Below, one piece after another: positions 37,782 to 50,345 of a stretch of 64,000 nucleotides of DNA. Position 1 is the first letter of the stretch; each line of letters begins with the position of its first letter. A program made the translations under genes and the position numbers. Source of the DNA: Stichopus chloronotus (Eukaryota > Echinodermata > Holothuroidea > Aspidochirotida > Stichopodidae). The notes beneath the pieces were generated by a model. That model did no database searches, had not been told where the DNA came from, and worked only from the letters and a program-made list of their open reading frames with translations. Where the stretch lies: NCBI GenBank assembly GCA_021234535.1, contig SFZH01000008.1:6952897-7016896 (forward strand). The letters are read 5' to 3'.

Positions 37782-39544
37782 CAATTGCAGCGAATCTATT
37801 TGGAGTCATCGTGAAGTTGTATATACTGTACAAGATGCCATGTAGTACCGAAGTAAGGCATTGTAACGATGAATGCAACATTTCAAAAAAAATTGTATGG
37901 GACTCCTATGTAGTGAAAAGCAATGTGGGGATGTTTATGTCACGTTGTTTGATTCTCGCAGATTGAAAATCCCGAGACACCGTGTCGTGAATGGCACGGT
38001 CAGTGCCCGTTTCATGATGGAATCACCGCAAATATAAACACCCACAATCCCCGGCCAGAAGCCAAGTCATATTCCGGAGGGGGGTGGGGGGGGGGAGGGG
38101 CGAAGAAATTAGGGTGCGAGCTCTTCGGATTAAGTGACATAAACGCTAATAATGTCTTTCACACCAAAAATGTCTAGGGGGTGAATTCTATTGTGAATAA
38201 TCGAGTTGAACTTGAGGGGAAAGGGTAAAAGGTGTAAGTAAATGCGTTTAGCTTGAGGTTTAAGGGTAAAGAGAAGAAAATTCTCGTAATAAAAAAAGAC
38301 TTTCTCATCGTTTAAGTTTCAATATCATATTATTATCTTACTGTCATTAATAAAATATTTCATTCGACAAAATATGAAGTTTTTTTGGCAGTAGAGAGGA
38401 AACAGAGCAAGTGTTTCAATCCTCATGGAGAAGAGATAAATGAAAAATATTTAAACCAATAAAAAGAGAAAAGAAGGCACAATATATCACAATGCTACGG
38501 TTCCAGAGTTAACAGCACACAATATTGTCAAAACCTCCTTCTCAATGGAGTAACACAGATTTGTTGTAACTAGACGCTCCATTGTGATTGGCTGCTGGAC
38601 TATTCCATCGCAGAAACATTTTCATCTTTCTAGCATGGTAAACTTAAAAGTTATTTCAGCAACTTTATTCTTTCAGAGGGATGAAATGGTTAAATAGTTG
38701 AAGAGGTGTTTCAAGCCGTAAACATAGCTCCATTAAAGCCCAAAATCTCACGGATGGAGGTAAATGGTGAAGCACTTGGTTTAAAGTCTGTAATATTTCA
38801 GGTTAACAAATGCAGGAAAAATATCAATTTAATCATAAAAGTAAAACAGCTGCAACAGCAAGCTGCAATAAGTTAAGACAGATAGTGCAATCTTATAAAA
38901 GTTACGTAAAATATTTTGCAACATAATTTTTTTTTTGCAAGTGAAAAAACACGTTCACTCGCTACTGATGTTTCATATCTACTTGCAAGGAGTAACTGTA
39001 AAACTAATTTGTGCCTTCTGCAGACAGTAATCAAGGAAAGGCTGACGTCACAAGAGATATTAAAAATATGACCAATCGCATTTTAAGTGTGAGTTACACT
39101 CTACATCTCTTTGTAATGTGAAATCAAATATATCACTTGAGGACAAATTAGGTAAGTTGACAAAGTGTTTTCATTTTATCCCTTCGTTTGCTTTAAAAAG
39201 TTCGTAAATGAGGAAGCTTTTAAACCTAAGGAACTCCAAGCCCCATGGGATACTTCACTGTTGAAGTAAGAAACAAACTTTGAAGGGTGATATTTGAGAA
39301 CCAGACTGCAAAAATGCATTGTAGCTACGATGTACTCATAACAGTTTTTTTTATTAAGCTTGTTTCTCAAATATAACTCTTACGCTAAGAATCATGGGTT
39401 TATTTTTGGTGCAAAGATTTGAGGTCATCACCTGAGGTGAAACACTGGGAAAACACTGGAAACCTTGTGCCTGTCATATTTCAAGTAGAGAAGGTTTCAT
39501 ACCATGTGTTAAAATACCTTACATTTAACACAAGAGTATCCATC
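37782..39544. other. No gene recognised
   Basis: AT-rich, with a G10 run near 38,086 and a CRE palindrome at 39,043. No splice-supported coding frame. Confidence 0.5.
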
Positions 39545-39903
39545 ACTCCCATCTGGAGATATCATGTGCACACGATTTTCACTATTTGACCTCTGGTGAC
39601 CCCAGATGACCTTTGACCTCCACCAAAAACAATAGTGTTCTCCCTCTAAATATGGCAAACCTACATAAGAAGTTTCATCAGCATCCAACATTCCTAACTG
39701 GAGATATCATGCACACAAGGTTTTCACTATTTGACCTCTGGTGACCCAAGATGACCTTTGACCTCCACCAAAAACAATACGGTTCTTCCTCTCAATAAGG
39801 CAAACCTACATACCAAGTACCAACAGCATCCAACATTCCTTACTGGAGATATCATGCACACAAGCTTAGTGTCACAAACACACACACACACGCACACATA
39901 CAC
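39545..39903 (+). repeat. Tandem repeat, about 145-bp unit, carrying DR1 and DR4 half-site arrays
   Basis: CTGGAGATATCATG recurs at 39,553, 39,698 and 39,843 (period 145). Each full unit carries TGACCTCTGGTGACCC (39,587 and 39,732) and TGACCTTTGACCT (39,607 and 39,752), and the array ends in CA-repeat at about 39,880-39,900. Related single copies lie at about 54,010-54,310 and 59,040-59,265. The second and third units lie inside the inverted-repeat arm. Confidence 0.85.
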
Positions 39904-40267
39904 AGGCCATCACGATCGCATAAGTTTCTCTTTCATCGAAACTGAAAAAACTGACGGTTCTAAATCAGAATTTGTGCTCTATGGAGTTGCAATACTACCA
40001 AAGAAACAAAACGTGTCTGCCACTTTAACAGTTCAACTGTGGAAACGATGGAAGCATGATTTCAATGAAATTAAAAGGTTCACTGGATGTACCTTGAAAG
40101 GTGTACCTTCAAATCATAAATCATCTTGTCCACGTTTAACTTAATGATGGTAGGTGGAACCTTACCATTCCCCTCATACCTGACTCCCCTCCCATGAACC
40201 TCCTCAGACACACACGTCACATTGATATATGGTAGGGAGAGACATAAAAACTACATGAGAGTGAAGA
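39659..40267 (+). repeat. Left arm of a perfect 609-bp inverted repeat
   Basis: Every base I compared is the reverse complement of 41,259-41,867 (mirror sum 81,526), including a 128-codon open frame read in opposite directions on the two arms. Mismatch begins immediately outside at both ends. The open frame is built from tandem repeat plus CA-repeat sequence, so I do not call it a gene. Confidence 0.93.
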
Positions 40268-41258
40268 TACATGTGACAATTTCCATTTTCTCACCATTTT
40301 ACCCAATCACAATAGCGGCTACTCACTTTTCAAATTAATATGAGCAAACTCATAGCAAAACAAAAAGGGAGAAAAGAACACTGAGCTGGCATATGTGAAA
40401 ATTTGATTGCTTAAATACAACAGTGCTTTCCCTATTTCATACAACTGCAGATAATTTCAAGAATTCCTGAAAAAGAAAAAAATCATCACTTTCAACTTAA
40501 AAAATTTTGATAAATAAAAGGAGAGAAAGAGTAAAATGGGATGAAACAAATGCAAAAATACTTATTAGAGTCCCTCTCCCCCGTGAGTAGTGTTGAAATA
40601 CAGAAAACAAGTTTGATAATGTGAAGTCATATAATGTATAGTTAGAGTTATATTTTATAACGTTATTAATTCAAGAAGTGGTGAGACATGTGTTCAAATA
40701 CCTTTAAAACAAAATACGAAAATAAACAATAATAATGATAACTAAGGCAAACGTAACACTTTCTAATCAAGAACTTTGAATCAAAGACAACAAGTGAAAT
40801 ACACAGAAACACAATGTAAAAACAATGTCCATCTCCCCCCCCCCCCCCCCCCACGCCCGCTGCAGGTGCTGAGGTAGTGCTGTATACAGATGAAATAAGT
40901 GATAATGTAGAGTTATATATTATATAGCTATCTATTATACAAGTACAGGTTATCACGTTACTTCAGAAAAAACAGTCGCTGGTCACGTAACTTTGAGAAA
41001 AAAAAATCTTAAAAAAATCTTAAAATAACAATAAAAACTAGAAGGCAAATCACTTCTACCTTGCTAATATTATCACTTGATATGCCTTCTGATTTTAATC
41101 AATTACAGTGTGTTGGGAAGTTCCTTCTTTTTCTTCTGTAAAAACATTTGCTTTCTACAATAAAAGCACCGACCAAATTTGACAAATGGCTTTGAAAGTT
41201 GAGAATAGAGATGGCTTTAAAGATTGCGCATTTTCTTCGTGCGACTCTTGGTTAGAAT
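40268..41258. other. Unique spacer of the inverted repeat
   Basis: 991 bases, AT-rich, not symmetrical. It holds a C18 run (40,835-40,852) and two similar TAGAGTTATAT-type words about 270 bases apart. No coding potential seen. Confidence 0.7.
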
Positions 41259-41867
41259 TCTTCACTCTCATGTAGTTTTTATGTCTCTCCCTACCATATA
41301 TCAATGTGACGTGTGTGTCTGAGGAGGTTCATGGGAGGGGAGTCAGGTATGAGGGGAATGGTAAGGTTCCACCTACCATCATTAAGTTAAACGTGGACAA
41401 GATGATTTATGATTTGAAGGTACACCTTTCAAGGTACATCCAGTGAACCTTTTAATTTCATTGAAATCATGCTTCCATCGTTTCCACAGTTGAACTGTTA
41501 AAGTGGCAGACACGTTTTGTTTCTTTGGTAGTATTGCAACTCCATAGAGCACAAATTCTGATTTAGAACCGTCAGTTTTTTCAGTTTCGATGAAAGAGAA
41601 ACTTATGCGATCGTGATGGCCTGTGTATGTGTGCGTGTGTGTGTGTGTTTGTGACACTAAGCTTGTGTGCATGATATCTCCAGTAAGGAATGTTGGATGC
41701 TGTTGGTACTTGGTATGTAGGTTTGCCTTATTGAGAGGAAGAACCGTATTGTTTTTGGTGGAGGTCAAAGGTCATCTTGGGTCACCAGAGGTCAAATAGT
41801 GAAAACCTTGTGTGCATGATATCTCCAGTTAGGAATGTTGGATGCTGATGAAACTTCTTATGTAGGT
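41259..41867 (-). repeat. Right arm of a perfect 609-bp inverted repeat
   Basis: Exact reverse complement of the left arm. Carries the mirrored DR1 site (41,762-41,774) and DR4 site (41,779-41,794). Confidence 0.93.
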
Positions 41868-44840
41868 GTGCTGTTTCTGCATATTCAACACAATGACTGA
41901 TCTAGACATTTCTGGCAAGAACTTTGCAATGTTTATTAAAGTAAACTACTATTTTAGTTCACCTTCTGCTTGCTATCAATTTAATGATATTGATAGGTAC
42001 TGATGTTCAATGCTTTTAGTCACAAATTACAACTATAACAAATGTCACCAAACGTCTTTGAAGACGGCAATGTCACTATCATTGAAAACTGGATCACTCA
42101 TCAAAAGCAGACAAATCCAACCTTAGGTGCTCATTTGGCATCCCTTATGCACGGATCTCAAAGATAACATGGAACTGAGAATGCAGTAAACAGATGTGTC
42201 AGACTGCCGCAGTGCTTTGATATTGCTCTGTAAATGATACCATTTTGTTCTGTTTTTTTTTCACATACTGTATGTTTTTTCTCCTTTTTTTTTTGAAAGA
42301 TGAAGATGCTTAAGGATTGAAGTGATTATGAAACTGTAATACTCCCTGAGATTAAATGTACTTTCCACATGTGGCATAGAATTTGAAATTTTACCAAGTT
42401 TTCCTGAGGTTGATTATTGAAACCCTCCTGGTTCCCACATACAAAAATGTGTTGCAAAGCACTTTGACAAAAATACAGCAGCTGTGGGGCGAGATGCTAA
42501 AATATAACTTGTAAATCCAGAAGCCAAATCTCACATGAGGTATATTTTTTGAGTTCATCCTCAAGGTGGAAAAGGTTTGGCACTTTCAGCTGGTAGAGGA
42601 GACCCTCCTGGTCATTCTGAGACCAGGTGTGGAAGTCTATTGCACAAGCAAAGTACTAAAACTTTTTTCATGAAAAATTAGGGGTAGGGGGAACTCAAAT
42701 GCACTTTTCCTATTAATGTCTACCATAAACTAAGTAGTATTTAGTATCATCAGAAAGAACTAGATACACTCTATAATTTGATGCCCAGCTTGCGACGTCA
42801 CGGATGCCATCAGCAGAAGTCAAAAGATTGTTGAACTCGAATCCAACAACAGTTTTTTGGCTTCCAGAAGTTAGTGAGTTAGTCTGCATAGACCAAAACT
42901 TATTTAGATACCAAACTTGACCTTAACCCAAATATTTGAGAGGGAGAGTAATATAAAATTGTAGTATGAAGAATAAGTTCATCTGTTGAATCAGCATGTT
43001 GTTCATTTGTCCTTAGGGTGAGTATTGAAAAACAATATCAGAAAATTGATTTTCATATTCTGGTGAAAACAATTTCTTTCTCAATATATGGAACAAAATA
43101 AATTAGAAACTATCAATGCGCACCCTGTTTTGCAGACGTCACCGACTTACAAGAGGATATTGTAAGATATAACATGAAGATGCACCTAACATGTATGCCC
43201 CTCGTATACCATTTCATCCACCAAAAAAATGAAACCATAGCTCATTTGTGGCTTGATGGATACATAATTTATCCCTAAATAAGCTTAGTATTAAAAACAG
43301 GTCACGTCCTTTCATGAGGAACTCTTTGCTGATAATGCAAAAACTGGAGATGGCACTGTTCCATCCATTATATCCTATAGCAAATTAAGCTATCAAGTGT
43401 TATCAAAAATTAAATACTAAGGCTAGTGTCATTCAATATCTTAGTATTCCTATGATCTGTTCACCAGAGGTCAGTAAGTAATCTTAATTGAACGACCTGC
43501 AAACATGAAAATTTACACAGAATCAAAATGCACATGCACACAATTGTTTTCTTTTCATGACAACTGACGAAAATATATGTTTGTTCTCAATTGCTTGTGA
43601 CGTGTGAATTCTGGATGGGCTTACTTGAATACACATCTGTTGTCGTTCCCACTGATTTTAGCATTTTATCATTACAGAACTTGATTAAAGTAATGATCAT
43701 TGGACATTGCATGTGACTCTGACACCACCCAAATGGTTATCCAAATATTTCTCCTCTGAGCCAGGGGTCTATGGCTTATATGGTCATCTTCATAGGGAAA
43801 AGCTTATCAACTAATGAAGATATACAAGGTTTTGTTTGCTGCTAAATGCACTGGAGTGAATAATGTCATTTTCCAAGACATCATGTTCAAGTTCGTAAAA
43901 TAAAAATCAGAAGCAAAATATGTGCAGTTTTCTGACATTTTTCAAATTTCTACCCTCAAATTTTTAAGCTATTGATAACAAAGTGATTCAATATATATTA
44001 TCATTCCTCATTTTAACAATTACTATAATATCCCCCTACAATATATGCAAGTTTGGTTTCAAAAATCGTCAACCAATGCATACTGACACACCTAATTCAA
44101 GAGTATGCAAAAAGTTTTCTTTACCAGGCTTTCAATGACAAGGTGATGGTTGTAAAACAAGTTTACAAAGAGGTAGCTTTTTAGAGGTAGCTTTTTAAAG
44201 GTTACATCAGTTTTCTTTTATTCTAAATGAAAGCCAAAGTTTCATTGCAAGGAACGAGTAAGTCAACAGTGAACCCACATATTTCATTCACTGTGCATCA
44301 TATTTAACTGCTAGTTGTTAGAATGCATGCAAGGACACTGATTTCAATTTTTAAGCAGCTGACGACTGACACCCTTTGATTTGGAGGGAGCCAGAGAGAG
44401 CTTTTCTGCTGTAAAAATGGTAGTACAGTACAACACCATAAGATAATGCACATCGACTGAAACAATGAACCACGTTGGGGAAAATTGCCTAAAATGAGTG
44501 ACAGTACAGTACATAACTCTATCTTTTAGTAAAATGCAACTTCAACAGAGTGTCATGAAGCGAACCAATGTTACTCGAAATTACCATGGGAGATATCAAT
44601 GTGCAAATTATATATGATATGAAATTGAACTCTTTCTTAAACTTTGTAATCAATATTTATGCTCACTGATAATTGAATACTCATCATTTTTTTTGTTTGA
44701 TTGGGAGTTTAAGTTTTTCTGAGATATCATCTGATCTACATCAAATCAATTGATAGATAACCATTCCGGTGAAATCAATCTTTTAAATCTAGTTTCCAAA
44801 GGAACTGGGGGATACATACATCGCTGGACATCGTAGTTAC
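41868..44840. other. No gene recognised
   Basis: AT-rich sequence downstream of the first Nudix gene. A minus-strand AATAAA (TTTATT near 44,217) could serve that gene, but it is far from the stop. A small direct repeat (GAGGTAGCTTTTTA, twice) is at about 44,171. No splice-supported frame. Confidence 0.45.
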
Positions 44841-44877
44841 CTCCAAAACAGACCAATCAATGCAAAGGACCCAATAC

Positions 44878-47800
44878 TTACTGCGCCCACTTACTGGGTG
44901 CTGACTCGAGACCAATGTTCTTAAAAGACTGGTATCGGTCTGGTAACAGGATTTCTAAGGCCTGGTTCAGCATCAAGGCAGAAAGTCCCCACACCCTGTG
45001 TTCACCTCCCAGAAATGAGGGAAATGTGAACCCAGGTTTTATGGTGAAGTAGGTATAGAAGCGTTTATCCGGGTCACAAAGTTGACAGAGTGTCATTGTG
45101 AACACAGATTCCACCTGCAAAGACAGTGACTACAAATAAACGTACGATATATACTATACAGTATTTACTCTAAAGAAATCCCATCTCCCCATGATTTTTT
45201 TCCATCACAGTGCTTGTGGTGAAAATGTGCATTCACAAGAGGGCACGAAATGAAATACTGCACAGGAATGAATACTTCATTCCCACGAACCTCATCATGT
45301 CCCATACCCTGCGGATAAAAAATGTTTCTGGGAAATTTTGGTTGATATCAGTCATGCTAATACATACCGCGAATCTGTACTGCTTCATGGGGGGTCATGT
45401 GTGGCAATTCGATTTTGTGGAAAAAAAAATATGCTATTGCCTATTTGATTGGCCAAATATGAAATTCTATATCACAAGAAAATTTGACTTTGATAAAGGA
45501 CCCCTTCACAAAACTTTCAAGACTTGAGGACTCATCCCAGGGACATTTTGAGAGTACTGTAAATACGGTAGTTTTAAGCTAAAGAATCGAATGTGCAGTG
45601 CTCATACCATATGCAAGGAGAAGCATCTCATGTAATTCATAAAATGACCCATAGCTCCCATCAAGACCTTGAAACAAAAATGACTGAAACCCAAAAGAAA
45701 CACTAAGTATCTTTATGACAAGCCTATAAACAGGGTTCAATAGAACCTGTAGAAACGGTTCTCTTATTTCACAAGAGACACATTGAATACTTCCAAGTAT
45801 TGCTATCATTAATCAATATGACAGCTCGTCGACCTTAAGTGAAAGAATCTGCTAAATAACAACCATCTTGAATGATTTGACAAAATGTCCCATGCACAAC
45901 AATTGATCAAACCTTCCTGAACACTGTGAAAAAAGTCACTATCCACAAGCTGATTATTTTGCTTTGCTTGTAATTTTTTTGGGGGGTCTGAGGCATATTC
46001 TTTCCTTTAAAATTGTAACTGATTCTGCATACATGCAACAACTGTGAGAGCCAAAAGTAAAAATCATATGAAAATAAAATGTTACAATACCTCATGTGGA
46101 TTCTTGCGAATATCCAGCGATTCTATGGGCCCGATGAAACCTAGAGTGACATAGATCACACTGAATCTCTATCAATGACAAGAGAAAAAGGGGGAAAAGT
46201 GAGCTCTGTATATGTAGGAATGCAATGTACATGCATGTATAGGACATGCAATTCATATGTAAAAATTGTAGCCTACAAGCTAGAAAGCATGAAACAGTGA
46301 AAAGTAACTAAACCATGAAGCTAAGGGGGTGCACAACTGAGCCATGAAGCCTTGTTGGTGTACAGTTGAGTCATGACGCTCTGACGATGTACAACTGCCG
46401 CGAGCCATGAAGCCCTGACGTTGTTCTGAGTCAAAAGCCGTGATGGTGTACAACTAAGCCATGAAACCATGATGGAATACAATTGAGCGATGAAACCCTG
46501 ATGTTGTACAACCAGTCATGAAGCCGTGATGGTGTACACCTGAACCATGACACCGTGATGGTGTATCTACTTTTCTTAGAAAAACTGGCATTGTTTGTTC
46601 TGCATACATTAATGTATAGCATTTTATACATAGCATATTACAATTTAAACTTTTAAATTGACTTTCTAACATTTTACAGTACATTATTTAAGGTGACAAG
46701 TAAGTGTACACATGTACCCTTGAAAAAGGTTCATGCTTGTAACTACAACAATAAAGGAGGAAACACCAATAGCAAGCCTTGAATTCTGAGGCGTGCGAGT
46801 GTGATAGCACACCATTACTCGCCTCAAATCGCTGTGAGAAGATGTTTTTGCACACCCACCAAAAATGGGAACACAGACAATTTTTATCAAGTTTTATAAG
46901 TTTTATAAAGTTCAGACAAGTTTAGACAAGTTATAAAGTTAGACAAGTTTTATAAAGTGTTATTTGTAGCACACCTGGAAAATGTAAAACTCAAGGCCTG
47001 CAATAGGCAGAGCGGGCAGTCTCCCGAAGAAGTGCAAAGCAACTAGATAGAAGATCTGCTTTGGAAGATTAATGGAAGGAGTGTATCTAGTTTGTAAATG
47101 ATACAAATTTTCTATTGTAAAAGACTATTCCAAGTACAATTTAAGGGGTTTTAAATTAAGATAGCATTTTTCTGGCACTGGGATATATGGGGTGAAAGTT
47201 TTACCAGATTGCTGTTTATCAATAGCCCAATTATCTCCCACTCTGGCACATTTCAGAGTGAAGAGTAACTGTACGACCTTCACTGGGGCATTTTTATTAC
47301 TGCAGGCAGTGCAGAACTACTGCAGCCAGCTCAACTGTAAAATCAAACTAACAAAAGTGGAGACCTTGGTGATAAAGTGTATCAAATGAGGTCAATCCCG
47401 ACCAGTTACATGTATTTGGTCGGGTTCAACATATGCCCCAAACTTGGAAGGTAAGGAAAGATGCTATGATGAGCAGATATGTCCATTGCAGGCACTACAA
47501 ACCCTACACAATATCATTGGTAACTCAGTATACAGCTGTTTGAAGTAATACAGCTCTGGTTCTGAAAATTTTCCAGGTGACTCTCAATTTTACTGTCGTT
47601 ACAAAATGTCATTGGACATGGGCAAATTACTACATTAAGTCTGTGCTTCTTTAACCTTAAAGTCCGAAACCAGTAAAAGGTTTAAATTGGATTAATTGTA
47701 GATTGACCTGTTGTGGAAATTAAGTTTACACATATAAAACTGAGCATATATGTTCACTGCAGGCACTACAAACCCTACACAATGTCACTGGTAACTCGGT

Positions 47801-50078
47801 ATTTCGCTGTTTGAAGAACCACACCTCTGGTTACGAAAATTTCCTAGGAGACTCTTAATTTTACTGTTGTTACAAAATGTCATTTGACATGGGCAAATTA
47901 CTACTGTACATTAAGTCTGTGCTTCTTTAACCTTAAAGTTTGAAACCAGTAAAAGGTTTCAATTGGGTTAATTATAGATTGACATGTTATGGAAATTAAG
48001 GTCACACATATAAAACTATTGGAAAGTTCCTTCAGAGACAGTCAAGTTTACTTTACATGGAAATACAAAGGATATTCAAGTAGTTGTGTCTGCGTGACAT
48101 CACAGACTACCCATAATGCAATATACCACTTTGAAGATATTTCTAATAAAATCTATAACTTTGAATTGGAATAGGATACTGTCGTATTGAGATATAGTTT
48201 TCAAATGTAAAGAGAAAAAAAAATATCTGTAATTTATTTTATCATAACTGGTAAATAGCAGTTTACAATATGTCCTTTCACATGTTTAATATTGATAGCA
48301 CATGTAACACATATAAGTAGAGAACAAAATTACATTTTGAAAAAAGGTTGAATATTTTGAACAAAATGCTAGACAAGCTACTGCACTGGCAATCCACATG
48401 AAGGTGAGAAAAATGTTTAAAATTTAGGGCATACCCTGTCCACAACAGGAGTCAGTTCTCCCCAGACGTCGACATATGAAGATGGTATACCTAGCTCTTC
48501 CTCCATTTCTCTCACAGCTGTATGGGTGCTGTCCACATCAGTGGGGTCTATACGACCACCTGGAAAACTGGAACAACCAGACAGAATAGGATCTCAAAGA
48601 ACATGCAATTTTATGTTTTACTGTACGTACCAAAGTCCCGCCAAATTTCTGATGGCGTCTCAGAAGTTGACATATAATGGAATAAATTGAAGACCACACA
48701 AATACTCACTACATATGCCTGCCAATGTGAACAGAATAAAACTCAAGTTAGGAAAGGTACATTATATATTTATTCATGGGAACAGCATATCAACTGCATA
48801 CTGACGTCGGTAGAAATGGGCGGTAACACACCATCCACAAGTCTGGTAACGAACTGTCCCCATATTGCTTTAATATGAAGATCAGAAACTTTGGGTCACT
48901 GGTGTCTACATCCCAAGAGAGATCACCAAGTACACTATATTAGATTCTGTTCCACATAAAGGCTAAACCAAGCACACATATAGCTAAAGCATCTCATAGT
49001 GTACACTGGGCTTAGGAGACACTGCACAGTCGAACACTCACTGCCGTACATTTTGAGCAGGAACTTCTGTATCATACTGCACCTGTGTAGAGGACCCAAA
49101 CAGTATTGGCATGCAAGACTTGGGCTTCCTGCTAAACTTTTGATGTAGTTGTTGTAGCAACTGACAACTGTTAAGCATGCATGCAACATGATTTTCATTG
49201 ATGCTTTTCTATAGTTTTAAAAATTCCACAGGCAACATGACTATATACAGTAGACAGCGGAGTCAGGGTACACTCCTTCCAAGAGTTGCGACTCTGGAGT
49301 ACACTTGAGTGAATTAATCAAGCCTGTATAGAGTGTACATCTTCAATTTTCCTTCATTCTCTGTAACATGGTACTGTACAGTAAATCCCTTACACCAAAA
49401 TACATACGTAAAACAAAAAGGGAAACTACAAGGAAGCTCTCACTCAGCACTCTCATTCTGGCAGCATTGGAAACATACAAATATATACAAATACTGTACA
49501 TACTGGTGCTATGCTGACATGTGTTTGTCTTACCCAACTTGTGTCCTGTGACTGGTAACATTAGCAGACCTGAGGGTAAAGAGGACGGAAGGTTCTCCAT
49601 TAACCAAACACAACGGCAGGAATACTGCTGACTTGGGAATTGTGGCGTCCTTCTCAGCCTTTCTGACGTATCTGGTAGCAGACTTCCGAAAGTCACCCTT
49701 CACAAGAGCCGAGATGATTTCTTCGCGATTCTGGGTGTACATATCAGGAGAGATCTGAACCGGTGAAGGCTTTGAAGTTGGGAGAGGTTTTCCATCTTCC
49801 TTAAAAGTGTCTGCATTAGAACCAGGTCTGCGTAAATGAAGACCTCTAATAAGAGCTAGCAGCTGCCACTGATGTAGATTGAAAGAATGGTGATGTAAAC
49901 ATCTCCTTGTACTCGTTGAATACAGCACGGCACAATCACCATATTGTTTCACATTTGTACAGAGACTTCGTTGAACTTCTCTCCTTTGTGTCACACTGAT
50001 CTGTTCAAGTAGGCCCAAACACAAGCTGGCTGTTAATTTTCTATATGGGACGAGGGTGGCATACATCATGCACATCAT
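44878..50078 (-). CDS. NUDT8: NUDT8-like Nudix hydrolase (coenzyme A diphosphatase), tandem copy A
   Basis: Four exons join in phase to 330 residues: 50078-49534, 48567-48435, 46168-46091, 45114-44878 (stop). The start chosen is the ATG matching the start of copy B; a longer frame upstream begins only with TTG. Family members split CoA and acyl-CoAs into 3',5'-ADP and (acyl-)phosphopantetheine; NUDT8 is mitochondrial. Seen: an Arg/Ser/Thr-rich N-terminus fitting an import presequence, SPDMYTQNREEIISALVKGD (helix before the domain), the CoA-type signature LFTLRSANVTSHRTQVGF (166-183), then FPGGRIDPTDVDSTHTA and the Nudix core REMEEELGI with metal-binding Glu202, 205, 206, and the C-terminal GGEHRVWGL. 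No SKL-type peroxisome signal, which favours NUDT8 over NUDT7. Oddity: Thr179 sits where the signature normally has Gly. Assignment is by motif, not search. Confidence 0.88.
46312..46563. repeat. Degenerate minisatellite in intron 2 of Nudix copy A
   Basis: About eight imperfect units of around 30 bases containing GCCATGAAGCCCTGA and GTGTACAACTGA. A related, shorter array lies in the equivalent intron of copy B (57,373-57,530). Confidence 0.8.
46882..46957. repeat. Short tandem repeat of (AGACAAG)TTTTATAAAGTT-type units
   Basis: Several overlapping copies of AAGTTTTATAA and AGACAAGTTT in about 75 bases, within intron 2 of Nudix copy A. Confidence 0.75.
47474..48018. repeat. Tandem duplication, 271-bp unit, in intron 2 of Nudix copy A
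   Basis: GCAGGCACTACAAACCCTAC begins at 47,488 and again at 47,759. The following sequence (CATGGGCAAATTACTAC, GTCTGTGCTTCTTTAACC, CCAGTAAAAGGTTT) repeats in the same order with perhaps 10% difference. Not seen in the copy B intron. Confidence 0.9.
48030..48280 (+). repeat. Dispersed repeat of about 200 bp, copy 3
   Basis: Same blocks as 8,836 and 9,928: GAAATACAAAGGATATTCAA, GCGTGACATCACAG, CATAATGCAATATACCA, GTAAAGAGAAAAAAAAATAT, ending at ACAATATGTCC. Directly follows the 271-bp tandem repeat, which may be part of the same element. Confidence 0.65.
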
Positions 50079-50345
50079 CTTCTGTGTAGGGGAAAGTGAC
50101 AAACTGCCTTCATAGAGGGCTTTGTAATACTGCAGAGCTCATCACATCAGGTTCATCTTCCCATTATTGAAGTCATCTTCACAGAGGCAATGTTTATCAA
50201 TGATGGGCATGGAATATCGACAGCTTGGATGATGCACTGTATGCAATTGCATGTCTGTGGGGAAAATGCAAAAGATGAGAAAATGGTGAATCAATTACCA
50301 CAGAGCATCTACCAATAACTGAAAGGACAGTTTGTTTTAATAAGA
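50079..50345. other. 5' flank of Nudix copy A, conserved with copy B
   Basis: Patches such as GTTCATCTTC..CATCTTCACAGAG and AAAATGGTGAATCAATTACCA match 60,080-60,290 beyond copy B, so the duplicated unit extends upstream of the coding start and probably includes 5' UTR or promoter. Confidence 0.6.

Noticed and set aside
39758..40144. 128-codon open frame duplicated exactly at 41,382-41,768 on the other strand
   Set aside because: The protein is encoded by repeat phrases and a CA microsatellite (HTHTHTYT); its identity in two places follows from the inverted repeat, not from a conserved gene.
50079..50102. Eight extra N-terminal codons for Nudix copy A
   Set aside because: The longer frame starts at TTG; the ATG at 50,078 aligns with the ATG of copy B.
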